From an uncultured Collinsella sp. (GTDB taxonomy: Bacteria > Actinomycetota > Coriobacteriia > Coriobacteriales > Coriobacteriaceae), in NCBI GenBank assembly GCA_902478875.1, contig CABSMZ010000005.1, positions 1 through 27,849 of the forward strand: DNA of 27,849 bases, in the 5' to 3' direction. The translations under genes and the position numbers were made by a program. The number at the start of each line of letters is the position of its first letter. Positions within the stretch are counted from its first letter, which is position 1. Shown in pieces: positions 1-6,644 of this stretch. The notes beneath the pieces were generated by a model, which had not been told where the DNA came from, searched no databases, and was given only the letters and a program-made list of their open reading frames with translations.

Positions 1-47
1 GAGATCTAGTACGGTCTCGTGGGCTCGGAGATGTGTATAAGAGACAG
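1..47 (+). other. Illumina Nextera i7 adapter residue (not genomic)
   Basis: Bases 29-47 are exactly the 19-bp Tn5 mosaic end AGATGTGTATAAGAGACAG. They are preceded by the Nextera read-2 adapter GTCTCGTGGGCTCGG (14-28), an 8-base index CTAGTACG (6-13) and GAGAT (1-5), the tail of the P7 primer. This is library-preparation sequence retained at the contig end, so genomic DNA starts at about base 48. It explains why the first gene has no start. Confidence 0.97.
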
Positions 48-49
48 CC

Positions 50-2656
50 CCCAACCTCTTCAAAAAGAAAAACGAGCTGCTCTTTAACCGCGAGGTCCTG
101 AGTCCCGACGAGGCCCCGCGCGGCACCGTGGGTATCCCGCGCGCACTCAACATGTACGAGAACTACCCCTTCTGGCACGCGTTCTTTACACGCCTGGGCT
201 TTAGCGTGCAGCTGTCCGACCAGTCGAGCAAAAAGACCTACCAGGCGGGCATCGAGTCCATGCCGTCCGAGAGCGTGTGCTATCCGGCCAAGATGAGCCA
301 CGGCCACGTGATGAACCTTATCGACCGTGACGTCGACTTTATCTGGATGCCGTGCGTGCGCTGGGAGCGCAAGGAGGATCCGACCGCCGGTAACTGCTAC
401 AACTGCCCCATCGTCATGAGCTACCCCACGGCGTTGGCACTCAACATCGACGAGATTCGCGAGCAGAACATCGAGTTCCTGTATCCGTTTGTGCCCTATC
501 ACGACAAGACCGAGCTCAAGCGCCGTCTGTACCAGGTGCTCGCCGTCGACCGCGTGGCCGATGCTGAGGCCGGTCGCGGTCGCGTGCGCGGTCCCAAGAT
601 CACGCGCTCCGAGATCGATGCCGCCGTCAACGCCGCCTTTGAGGCCGATGCGCGCTTCCACGAGGACATCCAGACCATGGGCGAGGAGGCCCTTAAGTGG
701 GTCGAGGACCACGGTGGCCACGGCATCGTGCTCGCCGGTCGCCCTTACCATAACGATCCCGAGATCAACCACGCCCTGCCTGAGCTTATCTCGAGCTTTG
801 GCTTTGCGGTCTTTACCGAGGATTCGCTCGCGCACCTGGTGAAGCCCGAGCGTCCCATCCGCGTCGTCGACCAGTGGATGTACCACAGCCGCCTGTACGC
901 CGTCGCCCGTTTTGTGACGATGCGCAACGACCTGGATCTGATCCAGCTCAACTCCTTCGGCTGTGGTCTCGATGCCCTGACTACCGACCAGGTGCAGGAG
1001 ATTCTGGAGGCCAGCGGCAAGATCTACACCGTGCTCAAGATCGACGAGGTGTCCAACCTGGGCGCCGCGCGCATCCGCATCCGCTCGCTCATGGCAGCGC
1101 TCAAGGACCAGGAGGCCGAGCGCCTGGCCGATGCCACGGCCGCGGGCGAGGCCTACGAGCAGGGCGATGCCGCGCCGGTGTCGCCCTCCACGGATGCCCC
1201 CGCGTTCGCGAGCCGCAAGTACACGTTCGAAGCGCAGCGTGAGAGCGCATCGACCGCGTGGCCAAAGGTGCCCTTTACCGAGCAGATGCGCGAGGAGGGC
1301 TATACTATTCTGTGCCCGCAGATGGCGCCGATCCACTTTGACCTGGTCAAAGAGGTGTTCCGCGGTGCCGGCTACAACTTGGAGCTGCTGCCCTCGACCG
1401 ATCACGACGCCGTCGAGGCCGGCCTGCGCTATGTGAACAATGACATTTGCTATCCGTCCATTTTGGTGACCGGCCAGATTATGGAGGCCATCGAGAGCGG
1501 TCGGTACGACCTGTCCAAGACGGCCGTGGTTATCAGCCAGACCGGCGGCGGCTGCCGTGCCACCAACTACATCGCGCTCATCCGCAAGGCACTGCGCGAG
1601 AGCGGCCACCCCGAGATTCCGGTGATCTCGCTTTCGGCCGTGGCGCTCGGCGAGGACAACCCTGGCTTTAAGATTACGCCGGCGCTGCTTAAGCAGGCAG
1701 TCTACGCGGTGCTCTTTGGCGACGTGATGATGCAGATGCTCTATCGTTGCCGCCCGTACGAGGCCACGACCGGCGCCGCCAACGCGCTCTACGAGGAGTA
1801 CATGGCGCGCGCCCGCAAACTGGCGCCCAAGTTCAACAGGCATAACTACACCAAGCTGTGCCGCGAGGCCATCCGCGCGTTCGACACTATGCCGCTTGTG
1901 GGCGAGGGCACCAAGCCGCGCGTGGGCGTGGTCGGCGAGATCTTGGTCAAGTTCCACCCCACGGCCAACAACCACGTGGTCGACGTTATCGAGCGCGAGG
2001 GCTGCGAGGCCGTGGTACCGGGCCTGCTCGACTTCTTCCTGTACTCCATGAGCAACGCCGAGCTGCAGAAGGACGAGCTGGGAAGCTCTGCTACCACGCG
2101 CGCTGGTATGCAGGCGCTCATCAAACTTGTGGACTGGATGCGTACGCCGGTGGAGGAGATGCTCGAAAAGTCCCGCCGCTTTGAGGCGCCCGAGCGCATC
2201 GGCACCATGGCGGACAAGGCCCGTACGGTGCTTTCGGTGTGCAACAACATGGGCGAGGGCTGGTTGCTCACGGCCGAGATGCTCGATCTGATTGACCACG
2301 GTGCGCCCAACATTATCTGTACGCAGCCCTTCGCGTGCCTGCCCAACCATGTGGTGGGCAAGGCCGTGATCAAGGAGCTGCGCCGTCAACATCCCGAGAG
2401 CAACATCGTTGCGGTGGACTACGACCCCGGTGCGTCTGAGGTCAACCAGCTCAACCGCATTAAGCTCATGATCAGCGTGGCCAAGGAAAACATGCGCGCC
2501 GGTAAGGGCTTTAAGCTCGAGAAGGTGGCGCCGCTCGCGATGGACGAGGTCACCGGCCAGATGCGTGCCCATGACGGCTGCGTGAGCTGCGGGCCGGCCA
2601 GTGAGGAGGCCGTTGCATCGGTCGCCAAGCGCCTGGGACGCGGCATTAAGAAGTAG
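50..2656 (+). CDS. Acyl-CoA dehydratase activase-related protein (DUF2229/HgdB-like), 5' truncated
   Basis: The frame is open from base 50, right behind the adapter, to TAG at 2654-2656 (868 residues). The GTG at 128 lies inside conserved sequence and is not the true start. The motif GIPRALNMYENYPFW, then SVCYPAK and CYNCPIV, match the DUF2229 region of the large (about 1400-residue) 2-hydroxyacyl-CoA dehydratase activase-type proteins. The second half, with CYPSILVTGQ, GGGCRATNY, CTQPFACLPNHV and a terminal CVSCGPAS, resembles the HgdB-type dehydratase component. Conserved cysteines suggest Fe-S ligation. The N-terminal ASKHA-type ATPase repeats of the family would lie upstream, off the contig. 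Family members are linked by homology to activation of radical dehydratases in amino-acid fermentation, but the exact role of these large fused forms is not established. A hairpin terminator follows. Family call is strong; substrate unknown. Confidence 0.88.
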   Translation, partial: PNLFKKKNELLFNREVLSPDEAPRGTVGIPRALNMYENYPFWHAFFTRLGFSVQLSDQSSKKTYQAGIESMPSESVCYPAKMSHGHVMNLIDRDVDFIWMPCVRWERKEDPTAGNCYNCPIVMSYPTALALNIDEIREQNIEFLYPFVPYHDKTELKRRLYQVLAVDRVADAEAGRGRVRGPKITRSEIDAAVNAAFEADARFHEDIQTMGEEALKWVEDHGGHGIVLAGRPYHNDPEINHALPELISSFGFAVFTEDSLAHLVKPERPIRVVDQWMYHSRLYAVARFVTMRNDLDLIQLNSFGCGLDALTTDQVQEILEASGKIYTVLKIDEVSNLGAARIRIRSLMAALKDQEAERLADATAAGEAYEQGDAAPVSPSTDAPAFASRKYTFEAQRESASTAWPKVPFTEQMREEGYTILCPQMAPIHFDLVKEVFRGAGYNLELLPSTDHDAVEAGLRYVNNDICYPSILVTGQIMEAIESGRYDLSKTAVVISQTGGGCRATNYIALIRKALRESGHPEIPVISLSAVALGEDNPGFKITPALLKQAVYAVLFGDVMMQMLYRCRPYEATTGAANALYEEYMARARKLAPKFNRHNYTKLCREAIRAFDTMPLVGEGTKPRVGVVGEILVKFHPTANNHVVDVIEREGCEAVVPGLLDFFLYSMSNAELQKDELGSSATTRAGMQALIKLVDWMRTPVEEMLEKSRRFEAPERIGTMADKARTVLSVCNNMGEGWLLTAEMLDLIDHGAPNIICTQPFACLPNHVVGKAVIKELRRQHPESNIVAVDYDPGASEVNQLNRIKLMISVAKENMRAGKGFKLEKVAPLAMDEVTGQMRAHDGCVSCGPASEEAVASVAKRLGRGIKK

Positions 2657-2687
2657 TTTGCCTGCTATGGGCTAGATATGAGACAAA

Positions 2688-2722
2688 CGGGTGGTGGCTG
2701 CACCGGCTACCACCCGCTTTTT
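2688..2722 (+). terminator. Rho-independent terminator after the activase gene
   Basis: CGGGTGGT (2688-2695) pairs with ACCACCCG (2709-2716). The stem can extend inward through GGC/GCT with one G-T pair, and it is followed by TTTTT at 2718-2722. It lies 32 bases past the stop. Confidence 0.88.
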
Positions 2723-2741
2723 CTGGACATATGTTGCGTAA

Positions 2742-2962
2742 ATGACCTTGCTACAGCCTTCCGTGGGCTTGTCCGATTTTTGGGCCGGTTCGGGCTTTGA
2801 GGACAAGTTGCTGCAGGCCCAAGGCGATTTTTCGCTCAACGCAGGCCAGCACGGTGTGACCTATCTGCCAAACGACGAGACGACCGCTACGGTCTGGCCA
2901 TCGCCACCTACGAGATGGAAGCCGAAAAGTACATCTACCGTGTGTACAAGTACGAGCTGTAG
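2742..2962 (+). pseudogene. Frameshifted gene remnant, function unknown
   Basis: Two pieces of protein-like sequence lie in different frames. From ATG 2742 one frame reads MTLLQPSVGLSDFW and on to GVTYLPNDE (about 2875), then degenerates into Ser/Thr/Arg-rich shadow sequence. From about 2876 a second frame reads DDRYGLAIATYEMEAEK and KYIYRVYKYEL and ends at TAG 2960-2962. One extra base near 2879 would join them into a continuous roughly 73-residue product. There is no good ribosome binding site before 2742 and an in-frame TAA sits directly upstream, so this looks like the 3' remnant of a decayed gene. I recognise no family. A sequencing error or two unrelated short ORFs are alternatives. Confidence 0.45.
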
Positions 2963-3044
2963 GGCCGCGCTTAGGTTTGACCAATGGAGTATGAAAACAC
3001 GCCGTTCGCCGATGCCCCCTCCGCGAGTAGCAGCCATATGGTTT

Positions 3045-3119
3045 GATATCAGAAACATATAGTTGTCGCCAGCCTGCTGGCGACGTTCCCCCTGATATCG
3101 GAGGTTCCAGGTATGTTTC
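3045..3119. repeat. Cluster of nested inverted repeats upstream of a small membrane-protein gene
   Basis: Three perfect inverted repeats overlap here. GATATCAG (3045-3052) matches CTGATATC (3092-3099). GAAACATA (3052-3059) matches TATGTTTC (3112-3119). GTCGCCAGC (3065-3073) and GCTGGCGAC (3076-3084) form a tight 9-bp hairpin with a 2-base centre. No T-run follows the hairpin, so it is not a standard terminator. The arrangement lies 34-108 bases before the ATG at 3153 and could be a regulatory leader structure or the scar of a small mobile repeat. Confidence 0.55.
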
Positions 3120-3152
3120 GTGCTCCGTTAAACAACTATCGGTTGGGCTAAC

Positions 3153-3602
3153 ATGGGTCGCCGTGCTATTTCGATAACCCTTGCAGTGGTCTGCTTGGCT
3201 GTGCTCCTGGGCGTTACAGGGCTGTTTGCTATAAGCCGAGAAACGTCCTATATGCGGGAATGCGCTTCCGAAGGGTTTGCCATTGACGGTTACTATCGGG
3301 ACGACAAGACGAGTCTGGAAACCCTGGCCTTTCTTGAAGAGGATAACCATCGGTGGCAACTGGTCGACAAAGACGGCAGCTGCGTTGACGGGCAGTTTAA
3401 GCGTACGGACGATCCCAATATCCTGGTATTAAAGAAGGAAAACGGCGAAGAATTCGGCACGGTTCACGTTGCATATATATCGCGCCGACGCAATCAAGGG
3501 CAGATTTACCTAATTAGAAATACTAAGGTGACCCGATTTTATCTTGTGAGCACCGATCCGGCGTTTACGGTGGAGTCTGGCGAGGTCGATTCGGACAGTT
3601 GA
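3153..3602 (+). CDS. Small membrane-anchored hypothetical protein
   Basis: The product has 149 residues. Residues about 5-27 (ISITLAVVCLAVLLGVTGLF) form one hydrophobic segment behind MGRR, consistent with an N-terminal anchor or uncleaved signal. The remainder is soluble, mixed alpha/beta-like and charged, with GYYRDDKTS, EEDNHRWQLVDKDGS and a Ser/Asp-rich end (VESGEVDSDS). I recognise no family. The topology suggests an extracytoplasmic domain. The start is limited to a short span because TAA occurs in frame at 3129-3131; the only ATG is 3153, and the upstream ribosome binding site is weak. It stands alone, converging on the DUF389 gene across a shared hairpin. G+C is slightly lower and codon choice less biased than in the flanking genes, suggesting a poorly expressed accessory gene. 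Confidence 0.7.
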   Translation: MGRRAISITLAVVCLAVLLGVTGLFAISRETSYMRECASEGFAIDGYYRDDKTSLETLAFLEEDNHRWQLVDKDGSCVDGQFKRTDDPNILVLKKENGEEFGTVHVAYISRRRNQGQIYLIRNTKVTRFYLVSTDPAFTVESGEVDSDS

Positions 3603-3610
3603 TTCACGGC

Positions 3611-3653
3611 AATAAAAAAGCGAGCGGGGCGCGGGTGTGAACTGCACCCCGCT
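3611..3653 (-). terminator. Terminator of the DUF389 gene (minus strand)
   Basis: AGCGGGG (3623-3629) pairs with CCCCGCT (3647-3653). The A-run at 3614-3619 reads as a T-run on the minus strand right after the stem. It lies between two converging genes and may also stop plus-strand transcripts from the 3153 gene, although the T-run favours the minus strand. Confidence 0.8.
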
Positions 3654-3728
3654 ATTTGCTCGTGTCCGTATCGCGCCTGCGCCTCGTCGTAACTTGCGTC
3701 CGTGCGAGCATTCATCCCGCGCTCTGCA

Positions 3729-4868
3729 TCACTTCACATCGAACTCCACGCGATCGAGTTCGGGTACGTTGAGGTCTATGAGCTTGCGGGCGATGTGGCG
3801 GTCGTGCGCCCCGAGCGCCTCGCTTGTCGTCACGTGGGCGACAACCTCGCGCTCGACGATGCCTTCCTCGGCGCCTTCGGTGGCCGAGGTTTCGACGGCG
3901 ACGGTGTAATCCTTAAAGCCTGGCAGTACCGCGGCAAGCTCGCGCGTGGTTTCGGTGACGCCGTAGCCGTCCTGCACGCCGGCCTGCGCCGAGCCAATAG
4001 ACCCCGCGGTCATAACGATGCAGGGGATGGCAAAGATGACCGTTCCCACGATGATGCGGCGGCGCACTTTGAGTGACAGCTCGTTGACCTCGGCATTTTC
4101 CTCGGCGGTCACAATGCCGTCGCCGTTGAGGTCACGCTTGAGCGGCACGCGCAAAAGAAGCAATACGGCTTCGGCGGCCAGCGCGATAAAGACGACGTTG
4201 ATGCCAAACTCGTAGAGCGCCGAGAGAAACAGCGACCCGCTTGCAATGGCGATGCCATAGCCCGCCGCGCACAGGGGCGGCATGAGCGCGGTCGCCACGG
4301 CCACGCCGGCGATGAGCGTGGCGGGTTCCTGGTCGCGCGAGTTGCCCAGCCCGCCTGAAAAGCCGCCCGCGAGCGCGACGGTAAGGTCCCAGACGGTGGG
4401 TGTCGAGTTGTCGATGATGGCCGCCGTGGTGGTGCCAAGGAGCGAGAGCTTAAAGTACAACGTGGACGTGACCAGGCAAAAGACCATCTGTAGAGCCAAG
4501 CCCGCGACGGCTTCGACGGTAATCTCACGGTCGAGCGTGGCGATGCCATATGCCATGGCAAGGACCGATCCCATAAGCGGGCAGATGAGCATGGCGCCCA
4601 CGATGGCGATGTCCGAGTCGATATCGAGGCCGATGCTCGCGATGAGCATGGCGATGATGAGGATGCACAGGTGAGAGCCGGTCAGGCGTGCCCCGTTTAC
4701 AAAGCGCTTGCGGATTACGTGGTAGGGCGCGCGACCCTCGCGAATGTTGAATGCGCGCTTTAGGAAGCGGGTGGCGTTCTCCATGGCCTCGCTATGGGCG
4801 GGGCGGATGCCGTGGCGCCGGTGATGGCGTTCGCGTAGTCGCTTGATCTGTTGTTTGTCGAGTTCCAT
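3729..4868 (-). CDS. DUF389 family multi-pass membrane protein with an EF-hand-like loop
   Basis: The product has 379 residues from ATG at 4868, preceded by a purine-rich GAGGTGG site; the open frame extends further upstream but that part is non-conserved and Arg/Pro rich. Hydrophobic segments lie at about 66-110, 118-140, 163-175, 183-235 and 270-292. The stretches GAMLICPLMGSVLAMAYG and AGVAVATALMPPLCAAGYG are typical of DUF389 (PF04087) proteins, whose transported substrate, if any, is not established. Residues 246-257, in a predicted loop, read DLNGDGIVTAEE, a full EF-hand/dockerin-type calcium-binding loop (D, N, D, G and E in the expected places). A C-terminal soluble domain follows residue 300. 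It is transcribed away from the surface-protein gene and has its own terminator. Family call is good; function unknown. Confidence 0.85.
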   Translation of the reverse strand: MELDKQQIKRLRERHHRRHGIRPAHSEAMENATRFLKRAFNIREGRAPYHVIRKRFVNGARLTGSHLCILIIAMLIASIGLDIDSDIAIVGAMLICPLMGSVLAMAYGIATLDREITVEAVAGLALQMVFCLVTSTLYFKLSLLGTTTAAIIDNSTPTVWDLTVALAGGFSGGLGNSRDQEPATLIAGVAVATALMPPLCAAGYGIAIASGSLFLSALYEFGINVVFIALAAEAVLLLLRVPLKRDLNGDGIVTAEENAEVNELSLKVRRRIIVGTVIFAIPCIVMTAGSIGSAQAGVQDGYGVTETTRELAAVLPGFKDYTVAVETSATEGAEEGIVEREVVAHVTTSEALGAHDRHIARKLIDLNVPELDRVEFDVK

Positions 4869-5174
4869 GTCCACCTCGTTCCAGCGCGGTCCGCGCAACG
4901 CGCCCGTTGTCCTAACTCTACACCGTGGCGGGCGGGGTGTCTGTTGGATGCGGAATCCGATAGGGCGGATGACGCGGGAGCAAATGCAAATCACAGGCTC
5001 AATTCCATCCCGCGAGAATATGATGCACCAGCTCCTTCAAATGTGACGAAACTGTGAAGCACGAGAGCGTGAATTTCAAAAATACGTTGGTCGCCAATGT
5101 TGTGCAACAGAATTCAAAAATCGACAGCTACCGTTTGATACGTATGGATACATCCGTGTCAAAGGGAGAAAGCC
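4869..5174. promoter_or_regulatory. Divergent intergenic region between the DUF389 and surface-protein genes
   Basis: These 306 bases must carry the promoters of both divergent genes. The right half (about 5050-5165) is more A+T rich than the surroundings and holds a near-repeat, TTCAAAAAT at about 5073 and 5113. I cannot place a convincing -35/-10 pair. An AAGGGAG ribosome binding site lies 7-8 bases before ATG 5175. No RNA gene or conserved small ORF is visible. Confidence 0.4.
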
Positions 5175-6632
5175 ATGGCAAACTACAGTCCACAACACTT
5201 TGAGCCTCGGGCCAAGGCCGTCAACGTCAAGGGCGTTGCCAACCGCGCCGTCGCAACCGTTTTGACGGCGGGCCTCATCGCTCAGCCGCTCATGTCGCCG
5301 CTGGCGGCAATCGCCGCACCGTCAACCGATAACGGCGATTCTGTTCAGGGGGGGGGTAGTTCTGTAGAGAATACCGTTGCCGCCGGTAACCAAGCGGTCG
5401 TAAAGACGGCTGCCCAGCTGGCCGAGGAGTCGGCAAGGCAGCTCAAGGACGCTCAGGCCGCCTACGATGCCGCCCAGAAGAAGGCCGACGCGGCGGGCCA
5501 GTCTCAAAAGCAGGCGCAGCAGCAAAAGAATCAGGCCTCGCAGGCTGTGAGCGACAACGAAATCGAGCAGAACGCAGCAGAAGTCGCCGCGCTCCAGGAG
5601 AAGATTGACGAGCTCAAAGCCGCCGTCGAAAAGACCGAGCAGCAGCAGAAGAAGCTGGGCGACCTGAACGATCAGCTCGATCAAGCCAACAAGAGTGTCG
5701 AGGATAAGACCCAGGCGCTCAAGGACGCCAAGGCAAAGCAGGATGAGGCCAAGAAGGCCCTCGATGATGCCCAAGCCAAGCTCGAGGCCATGGGTATGGA
5801 CGAGTACGAGGCCGCCAAGAAGGCCGTCGAGGACGCGCAGACAAAGCTCGATGACGCCAATAAGGCCGTTACTACTGCACAGGCCAATCTGGACCAGGCC
5901 AAGGCTGCCGAGGCTAGCGCCCAGCAGGAAAAGCAGAATACCGAGGCAGCTTTGACGACTGCCCAGGCCAAGAAGCAGGAGACTGCCGCTGCCCTCGCAG
6001 CTGCGACCACCGCGCGCGATAACGCCCAGCAGAAGTTCAACCAGGCGCAGGCCGCGCTCGATGCCGCCGTCTCGGGTACGGGTGTTGACCTGAGTGCGCT
6101 TGAGGCCGCCAAGATCGCTGCTGCTGGTGAGCTCAAGACCGCGCAGACGGAGCTCAATGCCGCGACGGATGCCGACGCCACCGCACAGACAAATCTGCAG
6201 GCCGCCCAGGCTGCCGTCGCTGCCGCGCAGGAGAAGGCCAACGCCGCCAACGCTGCTGTGGCATCTGCCCAGTCTGCATACGATGCGGCAAACAAGGAGT
6301 ACAAGGACGCGGCCAGTAAGCGTGACGCCGCCAAGGCCGCATACGAGAAGGCACAGCAGACCGAAGCAGACAAGAAGACCGCGTACGATAAGCTTGTCGA
6401 AGTTCGCAAGCAGAAGCGCAGCGAGTGGGAGGCAGCCTGCGCTGCTTCGAACGCCGCGGAAAAGGCCTATGACGCTGCTAATGTCCAGGTTGAGGCTCTT
6501 GAGCAGCAGATTGCTGACCTCAAGTCCAACATGACCGTTGACCAGAATGTCATCAGTCAGGGTATGTTCGGCTTCATGAACTACATCATCGGCGGCAGCC
6601 AGTTCACAGCAACGCAGAAGAAGAACGCCTAG
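5175..6632 (+). CDS. N-terminal half of an interrupted cell-surface protein: signal peptide plus coiled coil
   Basis: The product has 485 residues. A long signal peptide runs from 1 to about 48: a basic start, then VATVLTAGLIAQPLMSPLAAIAA before PSTDNG. Residues about 65-460 are Ala/Gln/Lys/Glu heptad-rich sequence (for example AQAAYDAAQKKADAAG), a long coiled coil or stalk. The end, GMFGFMNYIIGG and QFTATQKKNA, is the lead-in to a CAP domain, but TAG at 6630-6632 stops it there. The same frame continues without any shift to 8630. A G9 tract at 5348-5356 (codons 58-61) could permit slippage. As written, this half would be secreted without an anchor. It is most likely the front part of a single roughly 1150-residue surface protein; a truncated allele, readthrough and sequencing error are all possible. 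Confidence 0.82.
   Translation: MANYSPQHFEPRAKAVNVKGVANRAVATVLTAGLIAQPLMSPLAAIAAPSTDNGDSVQGGGSSVENTVAAGNQAVVKTAAQLAEESARQLKDAQAAYDAAQKKADAAGQSQKQAQQQKNQASQAVSDNEIEQNAAEVAALQEKIDELKAAVEKTEQQQKKLGDLNDQLDQANKSVEDKTQALKDAKAKQDEAKKALDDAQAKLEAMGMDEYEAAKKAVEDAQTKLDDANKAVTTAQANLDQAKAAEASAQQEKQNTEAALTTAQAKKQETAAALAAATTARDNAQQKFNQAQAALDAAVSGTGVDLSALEAAKIAAAGELKTAQTELNAATDADATAQTNLQAAQAAVAAAQEKANAANAAVASAQSAYDAANKEYKDAASKRDAAKAAYEKAQQTEADKKTAYDKLVEVRKQKRSEWEAACAASNAAEKAYDAANVQVEALEQQIADLKSNMTVDQNVISQGMFGFMNYIIGGSQFTATQKKNA
5348..5356 (+). repeat. G9 homopolymer in the surface-protein coding region
   Basis: Nine consecutive G's span codons 58-61, just after the signal peptide. With nine the frame reads QGGGSSVE. 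With ten, the next codon is TAG. With eight, the frame reads GVVL and then TAG. Any single-base slip therefore switches the protein off at once, as in contingency loci. Confidence 0.75.
6630..6632 (+). other. In-frame amber codon splitting the surface-protein gene
   Basis: TAG lies between KKNA and DAVSML, with the reading frame identical on both sides. A single C-to-T change from CAG (Gln) would produce it, and Gln would fit the sequence context. TAG is the ordinary stop of many genes in this window (2656, 8630, 11579, 16868, 19745, 21220, 25822), so genome-wide amber recoding is unlikely. Confidence 0.85.
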
Positions 6633-6644
6633 GACGCCGTATCG

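Noticed and set aside
2657..3152. tRNA or other stable RNA gene in the hairpin-rich gap
   Set aside because: No cloverleaf, T-loop GGTTCGA-type sequence or CCA-proximal stem could be found here or elsewhere in the window.
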